Numbered from the stretch's first letter, positions 1 to 7,140 are shown. The stretch: 9,416 bases of DNA from Longimicrobiaceae bacterium (GCA_030146875.1 JASLAX010000159.1:1-9416); one strand, 5' to 3'. Translations and numbers: made by a program. Notes: generated by a model from the letters alone, not told the origin.

Positions 1-2506
1 GGCCGCCGCGCTCGCCGCTCCCGCGGCGGCGCAGCGCGACACCACGGTGGCGGCGGGCGCGCGCTACAGGGCCGGGCCGCTGCACGCGGCCATGCTGGGC
101 GACGACTGGCGCGACGTGTGGGCCACGCCCGTGCGCGTGCCGGTGCTGGACCCCACCACCTTCGCCGGGGGGCTCACTCCGCTGGAGCGCGGCGGCGGCA
201 ACCAGACCATGTCGCTGCGCATGCGCGGCGCCGACGGGCGCGAGTACGCCTTCCGCTCGCTCGACAAGGAGCTCACCCCCGGCCTGCCGCGCGACCTGCG
301 GGAGACGGTGGTGGACGCGGTGCTGCAGGACCAGACGTCGTCGCTGCACCCGGGCGGGGGACCGGTGGCCTACCACCTGGCACAGGCCGTGGGGGTGCTG
401 CACCTGTCGCCGCGGCTCTTCGTGATGCCCGACCACCCCTTCCTGGGCGAGCACCGCAAGGCGTTCGCGGGGATGCTGGGCACCGTGGAGGAGCGCCCCA
501 GGGACGGCTTCGCGGGATCCGACGACCTGCAGGGCGCCGAGGACTTCCTGGAGGAGGTGGAGGACGACCCGGACGAGCGCCTGGACGTGCGCGACTACCT
601 GGCGGGGCGCCTGCTGGACCTGGTGGTGAACGACTGGGACCGGCACGAGGACCAGTACCGCTGGGCGCGCTACGACCGGCCCGGCGGCGGGCACCTGTGG
701 CGCGCCGTGCCGCGCGACCGCGACTACGCCCTGGTCGACTACGACGGCATCCTGCTCACCGTGGGGCGGAGGATCACCCCCAAGGCCGTGGCCTTCGAGG
801 AGCGCTACCCCTCGCTCTGGGGGCTGATCTCCAACGCGCAGTTCATCGACCGCCGCTTCCTGCCCGAGCTCTCCCGCGCCGCGTGGGACTCGGTGACGTT
901 CCGCGTGCGCGAGCGCCTCTCCGACGAGGCCATCGCCGCCGCCGTGCGGTCGATGCCGCCGGAGTGGTACGCGGTGAGCGGCGCCCGCGTGGAGCGCGTG
1001 CTGCGGGCGCGGCGCGACCTGCTCCCCGAGATCTCGGACCGCTACTACGCCCTGATGGCCATGGAGCCCGAGGTGCGGGCCACGGACAAGGCGGAGTGGG
1101 CCGACGTGGAGCGGATGGAGGACGGGAGCGTGGAGGTGCGCCTGCACCGGCTGCGCGACGGGGTGGCCGAGCCCGTCCCCTACTTCCGTCGCCGGTTCCT
1201 TCCCGACGAGACGCGAGAGATCCGCGTGTACCTGCACGGCGGCGACGACCGCGCCACGGTGCGCGGGCGGGTGGGGCGCAGCATCCTGGTGCGCGTGGTG
1301 GGCGGCGGCGGCGACGACCGCCTGGAGGACCTGTCGCACGTGCGCGGCGGGGGCACCAAGACGGCGTTCTACGACGACCGCGGCGACAACACCTTCGCGG
1401 GGGGGGCGGGGACGGAGGTGAGCGAGCGCGAGTGGGAAGGTCCGGTGTGGACCCGCGGACGCATGACCAACCCCCCGCGGGACTGGGGCCGCTCGCGGTC
1501 CCTGTTCTCGCCGTGGGCCACCTACCGCTCCAACGTGGGGGTGATCGTGGGGGGCGGGCCCACGCTCACGCGCTACGGCTTCCGCACCCACCCGTACAAG
1601 TACAAGGTGGGGGCGCGCCTGCTCTACGCCCCGCAGCACGGCCGCTGGGGGGTGGAGGCGAACGGGGTGCTGAACCGCGTCAACTCGCCCGTCGACTACC
1701 GCTTCCAGCTCCGCGCGACGGAGCTGTCGGTCACGCGCTTCCACGGCTACGGGAACCGGACGCCCGCCGTGGGCGAGTCCGAGCTGTACCGCGTCTTCCA
1801 GCGCGAGATCGCCGGCGACGCGCTGGTGGGGCTGCCGCTGGGGCGGGGGATGGAGCTGCAGGTGGGGCCGTCGTTCCGCATCACCGACCCGGAGCCGGTG
1901 CCGGGGAGCCCCGCGGACGTGGGCGACCCCGCCGGGAGCGACGACTTCATGCACCTGGGCGCCCGCGCCCTGGTCACCGTGGAGCGGCGAGACTCCATCG
2001 GCTTCCCACGGCGGGGCTTCCACCTGGGGCTGGGCGCCTCGGGGTACCCGGCCACCTCGCTCCCGGAGCCGTACGGCGCCGCGCAGGGCGAGGCGCGCAC
2101 CTACCTCTCGCTGGCGCCGGCGTGGAGCCCCGTGCTGGCGCTGCGGGCGGGGGGGCGGCGGGTGTGGGGGGGCTTCCCCCTGCAGGAGGCGGCGTACGTG
2201 GGCGGCTACGCGAACCTGCGCGGCTACCGCACGCAGCGCTACGCCGGCGAGGCCTCGGCCTACGGCGGCGCCGAGCTGCGCCTTCCCGTAACCCGCGCCG
2301 AGCTGGTGGTGAAGGGCGACCTGGGCGTGTTCGGGCTGGGCGACGCCGGGCGCGTCTGGCTGGACGGCGCGTCCCCGGGCGGGTGGCACACCGCGTGGGG
2401 CGGGGGGCTGTTCTTCACCTTCCTGGACCGCACGCGCACGGTGAGCGCCGCGTACGTCCGGGGTGAGAAGGACGCCCTGTACGTGCGGATGGGCGTCCCC
2501 TTCTGA
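1..2506 (+). CDS. BamA/TamA-type outer-membrane barrel protein with kinase-like N-terminal domain, 5' partial
   Basis: The reading frame is open from base 2. Its first residues (AAALAAPAAAQ, then RDTT) look like the end of a signal peptide, so only the first residues are missing and the GTG at 47 is probably not the real start. Behind the signal peptide is a block (about nt 100-1000) with the motif NDWDRHEDQ at 629-655 and RAVPRDRDYALVDYDG at 701-748. This D-R-H plus D-x-D pattern resembles the catalytic loop and metal-binding segment of CotH/FAM20-like kinases; activity is inferred only. Around 1290-1410 there is a glycine/aspartate-rich RTX-like patch (VVGGGGDDRLED, DDRGDNTF). From about 1470 to the end the protein reads as a BamA/TamA surface-antigen barrel, with FHGYGNRTP, ERRDSIGFPRRG, NLRGYRTQRYAG (RGY at 2219-2227, like the BamA loop 6 motif) and a terminal phenylalanine typical of outer-membrane barrels. 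There is no POTRA-like region. The polyphosphate kinase gene starts 17 bases downstream. The barrel call is firm, the kinase-like call moderate. Confidence 0.85.
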   Translation, partial: AAALAAPAAAQRDTTVAAGARYRAGPLHAAMLGDDWRDVWATPVRVPVLDPTTFAGGLTPLERGGGNQTMSLRMRGADGREYAFRSLDKELTPGLPRDLRETVVDAVLQDQTSSLHPGGGPVAYHLAQAVGVLHLSPRLFVMPDHPFLGEHRKAFAGMLGTVEERPRDGFAGSDDLQGAEDFLEEVEDDPDERLDVRDYLAGRLLDLVVNDWDRHEDQYRWARYDRPGGGHLWRAVPRDRDYALVDYDGILLTVGRRITPKAVAFEERYPSLWGLISNAQFIDRRFLPELSRAAWDSVTFRVRERLSDEAIAAAVRSMPPEWYAVSGARVERVLRARRDLLPEISDRYYALMAMEPEVRATDKAEWADVERMEDGSVEVRLHRLRDGVAEPVPYFRRRFLPDETREIRVYLHGGDDRATVRGRVGRSILVRVVGGGGDDRLEDLSHVRGGGTKTAFYDDRGDNTFAGGAGTEVSEREWEGPVWTRGRMTNPPRDWGRSRSLFSPWATYRSNVGVIVGGGPTLTRYGFRTHPYKYKVGARLLYAPQHGRWGVEANGVLNRVNSPVDYRFQLRATELSVTRFHGYGNRTPAVGESELYRVFQREIAGDALVGLPLGRGMELQVGPSFRITDPEPVPGSPADVGDPAGSDDFMHLGARALVTVERRDSIGFPRRGFHLGLGASGYPATSLPEPYGAAQGEARTYLSLAPAWSPVLALRAGGRRVWGGFPLQEAAYVGGYANLRGYRTQRYAGEASAYGGAELRLPVTRAELVVKGDLGVFGLGDAGRVWLDGASPGGWHTAWGGGLFFTFLDRTRTVSAAYVRGEKDALYVRMGVPF

Positions 2507-2523
2507 GGGGCGGCGGCGAGGAC

Positions 2524-5500
2524 ATGGAACGTCCACCCGGGGGGCGCCGGCTGCAGGCGGGCACGCGCGTGATGCTGGAGCGCGCGGCGGCCGCCGTTCT
2601 CCCCGGCGCCGCCGCGACCGCCGACGCCTACCGCGACCTGCACTACGACACGGCCGAGGGCGAGCTGGCCCGGCGCGGCGCCTCGGCGTGGGTGCGCCAC
2701 CACGCCGACGGCTCCCGCACCTTCACCGTGGAGGCGTGCGGCCTCTCGGTGAACGGCCCCGGCGCCGCGTCGGTGGAGGCCACCGTGCGGGTGGCGGGGG
2801 GAGACGACGCCCAGCTCTTCGCGGGCACCTCGGAGCCGGCGCGGCTGCTGCGCGCGCTGGCGGACCCCGCGCGCCTGCAGATGGCGGCCGAGTCGGCGGC
2901 CACCCGCACGCTGCTGCGGGGGCCGGAGGGGGTGGATGTGGCGCTGGACGCCATCTCCTTCCGCCGCGGCGCGCTCTCGGGGGAGTCGTTCGAGGCCGAG
3001 GTGCAGGCGGAGGCGGGGTGGGAGTGGCGGGGCGAGGAGGTGGCGCGCGCGCTGGAGGCCGAGGGGCTTCGCGCGGTGGACCTTCCCCGCCCCGCCTGGC
3101 TGCGCGCCCGCCTGGCGGAGATGGAGGCCAGCGCGCTGGAGGAGCTGATCCGGGCCTCGCGCCGCGTGGCGGTGGTCGCGTTCTCCGGCGGGCGCGTGGC
3201 GCTGCGGCGCGAGGGCGACGTGCTGCGCATCCCCGCCGGGAAGGGCGGCGGCGAGGAGGCGTGCCGCCGCGTGCTGCGCGCCTGCTTCGACGACTCCACC
3301 GCCCGCGTGCGCCTGCTGGGCACGGCACCCGGCTCCGAGCAGCGCGCCGCGGTGGAGACCTGGCTGGCCGAGGGGGTGGACCCCGAGCCCGACGACCCGC
3401 GCGGCCCCGGGTGGATCTGGATCCCCCTGGCCGAGCTGCTGGCGGCGGTGGGGTCGCCCGCCCTGCGCGACCCGGTGACGCTCTCCGCCCTCCACGTCGT
3501 CTCCCGGACCGCGATCGACGCGGACGCGGGCGAGCGCCTGCACCCGGACGCGGCGCCCCCGCTGGAGCCGGCGGTGAAGCCGCCCGCCCTCGACGGCCAG
3601 GACGAGCTGCCGCCGGGGTCGCTGCTCAACATGGAGCTGAGCGTGCTGGCCTTCAACCGCCGCGTCCTCTCGCTGGGCGACGTGCCCGAGACGCCGCTGC
3701 TGGAGCGGGTTCGCTTCGTCTCCATCTTCGCGGCCAACCTGGACGAGTTCTTCCGCGTCCGCGTCTCCGGCTTCAAGCGGCAGGTGGCCGAGGGGAGCCG
3801 CAAGTCGACCATCGACGGGGTGGAGCCGGGGGCGCAGCTCGACGCCATCGGGGTGCGCGCGCGGCGCCTGATGCAGTCCGCCTACCGCCTCTGGCGCGAG
3901 GACCTGCTCCCCGCGCTGGGCGCGCACGGGGTGGAGCTGGTGACGCCCGAGGAGGCCACGAAGGAGGAGCGTGCCGCCCTGGCGGCGTTCTTCCGCGAGC
4001 GGGTGCGCCCGGTGCTGACCCCCGTGGCGGCCGGCCCCGGCCACCCGTTCCCGCACGTCCGCAACCTGCGCCCCGCGCTGGCGGCCCTGATCCGCGACGC
4101 CGCGACGGGGCTGCGCCAGCTCGTGGTGGTGGAGCTGCCCGGCGACCTTCCCCGCTTCGTGCCGGTGGGCCCCGACGGGTTGCGACTGGCGCTGCTGGAG
4201 GAGGTGATCCGCACCCACCTGGCCGAGCTGTACCCCGGCGCCGCGGTGGAGTCGGCCCACTGCTTCCGCGTGACGCGCAGCGCCGAGCTGTCGCTGAAGC
4301 GCGACCGCGTGGCCGACCTGCTGGCCGCGGTGGAGGAGGAGGTGCGCCGCCGCCCCTTCCGCCCCGTGGTGCGGGTGGAGGTGGACCGCGAGATGCCGCA
4401 GGAGGTGCGCGGCCTGCTGCTGGCCGAGCTGCAGTTCGAGGACCGCGCCCGCCCCTCGCCCCTGGGCGAGGGCGACGTGTACGACGTGGAGCGCCCCATC
4501 GACCTGAGCGCGCTGAAGGAGGTGGCGAACCTGCCGCTCCCGGAGCTGCACTGGCCCCCGGTGCGCCCCGCCGCCCCGGCCGAGGAGCGCCCCTGGTTCG
4601 ACGTCCTCCGCGAGCGCGAGGTGCTGGTCTCGTTCCCCGACGACTCGTTCGAGGCCACCGTAGAGCGCTTCCTGCTGGAGGCGGCGGACGACCCCGCGGT
4701 GGCCTCCATCAAGCTGGCGCTCTACCGCACCAACAAGGCGTCGCGCATCGTGGAGGCGCTGCGCCGCGCCAGCGCCGCGGGAAAGCAGGTGGTGGCGCTG
4801 GTGGAGCTGACGGCGCGCTTCGACGAGGAGCGCAACATCGAGTGGGCGCGGCGGCTGAGCGCGGCGGGCATCCACGTCATCTACGGCCTGCCCGGGCTGA
4901 AGACGCACGCCAAGATCGCCCTGGTTACGCGGCACGAGCAGGCGGGCATCGGCCGCTACCTGTACGTGGGCACCGGCAACCTGAACGCCTCCACCGCCGC
5001 CCTCTACACCGACCTCGGGCTGCTGACGGCCGACCCGGGGCTGGGCGAGGAGGTGGCGCAGCTCTTCGACGTGATCACGGGGGGCGCGCCGCACCCGGTG
5101 TACGAGCACCTGCTGGTGGCGCCGCACCACATGCGCGACCGCTTCCTGGGGCTGATCGAGCGCGAGGCCGAGCACGCGCGCGCCGGCCGCGGCGGGCACG
5201 TGCGGGCCAAGTTCAACGGCCTGGCCGACCGCGACCTGATCGCCGCCCTGTACCGGGCCTCGCGCGCCGGGGTGCGCATCGACCTGGTGGTGCGCGGGCT
5301 CTGCGCCCTGCGCCCGGGGGTGCCGGGGCTGTCGGAGAACATCCGCGTCTACAGCACGCTGGGCCGCTTCCTGGAGCACTCGCGCATCTTCCGGTTCGAG
5401 AACGCGGGCGACCCGGAGTTCTTCATCGGCTCGGGCGACTGGCGCACCCGCAACCTGTCCCGCCGGGTGGAGGTGGCCGCGCCCGTGCGCGACCCCGCCC

Positions 5501-5664
5501 ACCGCGCCCGGCTGGACGAGATCCTGGAGCGCGAGCTGACCCGCCCCGACCGCTGGGAGCTGGGCAGCGACGGCACCTACTACCGCCGCCCGCAGGTCGC
5601 GCCGCACTCCGCCGGCACGGCCGGCCTGCCGCACCGGGCCCCCATCCTGGTCCGCCGTTCCTAG
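2524..5664 (+). CDS. ppk1: Polyphosphate kinase 1 with CYTH-like and degenerate Nudix-like N-terminal extension
   Basis: PPK1 reversibly transfers the gamma phosphate of ATP to growing polyphosphate. Residues 362-1046 are a full-length PPK1 (about 685 residues, the usual size): ELSVLAFNRR (371-380, ATP-binding N-terminal domain), HPFPHVRNL (507-515), LYRTNKAS (R735), ARFDEERNIEW (R765), GLKTHAK with phosphohistidine candidate H795, YVGTGNLN, and FLEHSRIFRFEN with second histidine H952. The spacing of R735, R765, H795 and H952 equals that of E. coli R375, R405, H435 and H592, so the enzyme should be active. The first 360 residues are extra. Residues about 30-205 resemble a CYTH/triphosphate-tunnel domain (HYDT 40-43, AWVRHH, VDVALD 137-142, EAEV 157-160), but the N-terminal ExExK motif is not seen and the usual K of the ltlK strand is E70. 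Residues about 212-327 look Nudix-like with a damaged box. The ATG at 2524 has a GAGG at 2518-2521, rather close; no earlier in-frame start is seen after the upstream stop at 2464-2466. It lies 17 bases after the barrel gene and 20 before the lipoprotein gene. Confidence 0.95.
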   Translation: MERPPGGRRLQAGTRVMLERAAAAVLPGAAATADAYRDLHYDTAEGELARRGASAWVRHHADGSRTFTVEACGLSVNGPGAASVEATVRVAGGDDAQLFAGTSEPARLLRALADPARLQMAAESAATRTLLRGPEGVDVALDAISFRRGALSGESFEAEVQAEAGWEWRGEEVARALEAEGLRAVDLPRPAWLRARLAEMEASALEELIRASRRVAVVAFSGGRVALRREGDVLRIPAGKGGGEEACRRVLRACFDDSTARVRLLGTAPGSEQRAAVETWLAEGVDPEPDDPRGPGWIWIPLAELLAAVGSPALRDPVTLSALHVVSRTAIDADAGERLHPDAAPPLEPAVKPPALDGQDELPPGSLLNMELSVLAFNRRVLSLGDVPETPLLERVRFVSIFAANLDEFFRVRVSGFKRQVAEGSRKSTIDGVEPGAQLDAIGVRARRLMQSAYRLWREDLLPALGAHGVELVTPEEATKEERAALAAFFRERVRPVLTPVAAGPGHPFPHVRNLRPALAALIRDAATGLRQLVVVELPGDLPRFVPVGPDGLRLALLEEVIRTHLAELYPGAAVESAHCFRVTRSAELSLKRDRVADLLAAVEEEVRRRPFRPVVRVEVDREMPQEVRGLLLAELQFEDRARPSPLGEGDVYDVERPIDLSALKEVANLPLPELHWPPVRPAAPAEERPWFDVLREREVLVSFPDDSFEATVERFLLEAADDPAVASIKLALYRTNKASRIVEALRRASAAGKQVVALVELTARFDEERNIEWARRLSAAGIHVIYGLPGLKTHAKIALVTRHEQAGIGRYLYVGTGNLNASTAALYTDLGLLTADPGLGEEVAQLFDVITGGAPHPVYEHLLVAPHHMRDRFLGLIEREAEHARAGRGGHVRAKFNGLADRDLIAALYRASRAGVRIDLVVRGLCALRPGVPGLSENIRVYSTLGRFLEHSRIFRFENAGDPEFFIGSGDWRTRNLSRRVEVAAPVRDPAHRARLDEILERELTRPDRWELGSDGTYYRRPQVAPHSAGTAGLPHRAPILVRRS

Positions 5665-5684
5665 CCGCCCGTGGAGCCCCCGCC

Positions 5685-6593
5685 GTGAAGAAGGTCCGCA
5701 CCGCCGTGCTGCTGGCGCTCGTCGCCGCCTGCTCGCCCCGGGGCGAGGAGGGGAGCGACGTGGGCCAGGCCGACGTGCCCCCCAACTCCTGCCGGGTGCT
5801 GGCGCGCGGCATCCTGCTCCCCGCCGGGGTGGCCGAGGCCAGCGCCGCCGCCCCGTCGCGCGCGCACCCGGGGATCTTCTGGACGCACGAGGACTCCGGC
5901 TCGCGGCCCGAGCTCTTCGCGCTGCGGGCGGACGGGTCGCGCGCCGGGCGGGTGAAGGTGTCGGGCGCCAAGAACCAGGACTGGGAGGACGCGGCCGTGG
6001 GACCCTGCCCCGCCGGCACCTGCGTCTACATCGCCGACGTGGGGGACAACGCCCGCGACCGGCCCGAGGTGGTGATCTGGCGCGTCCCCGAGCCGGAGCC
6101 CGGCGCCGCGGCCACGAAGCCGGCGGAGGCGCTGCGCGCCGTCTGGCCCGACGGGCCGCGCGACGCGGAGGCCGTCTTCGTGCTCCCCGACGGGAGCGTG
6201 CACCTGGTCACCAAGGGCGACCGCACCCCCGTGGAGGTCTACCGCCTCCCGCCCTCCGCCGGCCCCTCGGCGCCGGCGCGGCTGGAGCGCGTCCGCGTCC
6301 TCTCCCCCGCCCCGGAGCAGCCGGGCGACCGCGTCACCGGCGCGGGCGCGTCGCCGGACGGGCGCTGGGTGGCCCTGCGCACCTACCGCACCCTGCTCTT
6401 CTTTCCCACCGCCGACCTGCTCTCCCCCACGGCGGCGCTCGACCCGCTGCGGGTGGACCTGACCGCCCTGGGCGAGGAGCAGGGCGAGGGCGTGGGCATC
6501 GGCCCCGACGGCCGCACCGTGACGCTGACCAGCGAGGGGCGCGGAAGGCGCACGCCGGCCACCACCGCCCGCCTGCTCTGCAACCTCCGCTAG
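5685..6593 (+). CDS. Secreted lipoprotein, beta-propeller-like, unknown function
   Basis: A 302-residue protein starting at a GTG with a GGAG at 5672-5675, nine bases upstream. The N-terminus is a lipoprotein signal peptide: KK, a hydrophobic run (residues 5-15) and lipobox VAAC with C16 as the lipidated residue, so it should be anchored in the envelope. The mature part has the pattern of a widespread uncharacterised secreted family: FWTHEDSGS (65-73), QDWEDAAVG (98-106), YIADVGDN (115-122), IWRVPEPEP, DAEAVF (160-165), VTGAGASPDGRWVALRTY (217-234) and EGVGIGPDGRTVTLTSEG (268-285). These repeating short beta-strand blocks ending in xPDG suggest a beta-propeller; the acidic DSG, DWED and GDN motifs could bind calcium. 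C108 and C113 could form a disulfide. No enzymatic role can be named. It probably shares the transcript of the polyphosphate kinase gene, 20 bases upstream, so a role in envelope or phosphate physiology is a guess. An alternative is an esterase/phytase-like propeller. Confidence 0.82.
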   Translation: MKKVRTAVLLALVAACSPRGEEGSDVGQADVPPNSCRVLARGILLPAGVAEASAAAPSRAHPGIFWTHEDSGSRPELFALRADGSRAGRVKVSGAKNQDWEDAAVGPCPAGTCVYIADVGDNARDRPEVVIWRVPEPEPGAAATKPAEALRAVWPDGPRDAEAVFVLPDGSVHLVTKGDRTPVEVYRLPPSAGPSAPARLERVRVLSPAPEQPGDRVTGAGASPDGRWVALRTYRTLLFFPTADLLSPTAALDPLRVDLTALGEEQGEGVGIGPDGRTVTLTSEGRGRRTPATTARLLCNLR

Positions 6594-6610
6594 GCCCTCT
6601 CCCCGGACCG

Positions 6611-6780
6611 GATGTGACGGGAGCGGCAGGAACCGGCCGGGAGCGGAACGGGGAGGGGCGCGGGCCCGCTCGGAGATCTCCCGGCGGGCCTTCGCCGTCG
6701 CGGTCTGCGGACGCGTGCCGCGGACCTCCCCTCCGATCCGGCGAAGAGACGCGCCAGGGGCCGATGTGACGGGAGCGGCA
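6611..6780. repeat. Pair of exact 18-base direct repeats
   Basis: The string GATGTGACGGGAGCGGCA occurs at 6611-6628 and again at 6763-6780, 152 bases apart start to start, both times on the plus strand and preceded by CCG or CCGG. A shorter piece, CGGGAGCGG, recurs at 6638-6646. An exact 18-mer is unlikely by chance at this distance even in GC-rich DNA. It could be a regulator binding site, the scar of a local duplication, or a member of a dispersed genomic repeat. Confidence 0.8.
6663..6690 (+). terminator. Candidate terminator hairpin after the lipoprotein gene
   Basis: Seven-base arms GGCCCGC (6663-6669) and GCGGGCC (6684-6690) enclose a second inner palindrome GGAGATCTCC (6672-6681). Only TT follows, no T-run. 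It lies 70 bases past the stop of the upstream operon, where a terminator would be expected. It could instead be a regulatory element of the next gene. Confidence 0.35.
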
Positions 6781-6801
6781 AGACGGACCCGTTCCGGCGG
6801 G

Positions 6802-6861
6802 TACCTGCAGATACGTTTCCCGACCATATTCCATCCGCACCCCCGACGTACGTTTTCCGAC
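6802..6861 (+). promoter_or_regulatory. Candidate promoter/operator with repeated 13-base box
   Basis: The box TACGTTTYCCGAC occurs at 6812-6824 (Y = C) and 6849-6861 (Y = T), 37 bases apart, in the least GC-rich part of the intergenic region. CATATT at 6825-6830 could be a -10 element, with a poor -35 (TACCTG, 6802-6807) 17 bases upstream. This would start transcription near 6837 and give a leader of about 130 bases to the small peptide gene. The double box suggests a dimeric regulator or tandem promoter elements. Confidence 0.35.
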
Positions 6862-6885
6862 GCCCGCGAGCTCGCTCGGGGCGTC
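6859..6885 (+). other. Hairpin in probable leader of the small peptide gene
   Basis: GACGCCC (6859-6865) pairs with GGGCGTC (6879-6885). Allowing a single bulged G at 6866, the stem extends by CGAG/CTCG to 11 pairs with a four-base loop. It overlaps the end of the second 13-base box and is about 80 bases before the ATG. It has no T-run, so attenuation, RNA stability or an operator role are all open. Confidence 0.4.
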
Positions 6886-6964
6886 CCCCGCGACAGCCCG
6901 CCCGTCGCCCTTCGCGCGGCCCCGCTCCGGCGCCTCGTACCCTCTCCTTCCGGAAGCCACGACC

Positions 6965-7120
6965 ATGCAGAACGTGACCGAGCTGAACACCACCGAGGCC
7001 GCCGCCGTCAACGGCGGGGACATCGGCCTCACCATCCAGATCACCGTCGCCGTGACGGTCTGGGCCGTGACCACGTACTACAACGCCAAGGCCGCCTACC
7101 AGGCCATCACGGCCGAGTAG
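6965..7120 (+). CDS. Small double-glycine leader peptide, bacteriocin/RiPP-like precursor
   Basis: A 51-residue peptide starting at ATG with a Shine-Dalgarno-like GGAAG at 6952-6956, eight bases upstream. Third codon positions are G or C throughout, as in the real genes here. Residues 1-18, MQNVTELNTTEAAAVNGG, fit the double-glycine leader cleaved by C39-peptidase ABC transporters: counting back from the GG there is L at -12, E at -8, V at -4 and G at -2 and -1; only the -7 hydrophobic is weak (A). The 33-residue core (19-51) starts DIGLTIQITVAVTVW, is hydrophobic and Thr/Val-rich up to YY (38-39), ends polar (NAKAAYQAITAE), has no Cys and a net charge near -1. This suits an unmodified class II bacteriocin-like or signalling peptide better than a lanthipeptide. 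No exporter, immunity or modifying enzyme lies in the window. Flanked by its own candidate promoter and a strong hairpin, it looks monocistronic. Gene call firm, function inferred. Confidence 0.8.
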   Translation: MQNVTELNTTEAAAVNGGDIGLTIQITVAVTVWAVTTYYNAKAAYQAITAE

Positions 7121-7140
7121 CACCGACCGGCTGGATGCGG

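Larger units (their letters stand above)
6594..6964. other. Non-coding region between lipoprotein gene and small peptide gene
   Basis: No reading frame here has plausible protein composition; the long open frames that cross it are proline/arginine-rich and arise from high GC content. It holds an 18-base direct repeat, a candidate terminator hairpin for the upstream operon, a slightly AT-richer island around 6811-6833 that may be the promoter of the peptide gene, and a hairpin in the probable leader of that gene. These are listed separately. Confidence 0.6.

Noticed and set aside
118..2466. Second plus-strand frame across the outer-membrane protein gene
   Set aside because: Arg/Ala/Gly-rich translation without any domain signal; the alternative frame has clear barrel motifs.
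2260..5634. Minus-strand frame of over 1100 residues opposite the polyphosphate kinase gene
   Set aside because: An antisense shadow: low-complexity His/Arg/Gly/Gln composition, no motif, and it mirrors a well-supported gene.
2463..5684. Long plus-strand frame running over the whole polyphosphate kinase gene into the lipoprotein gene
   Set aside because: Its product before 5685 is Arg/Gly/Ala/Pro-rich without motifs, while the other frame encodes a textbook PPK1. Only the part from 5685 is a real gene.
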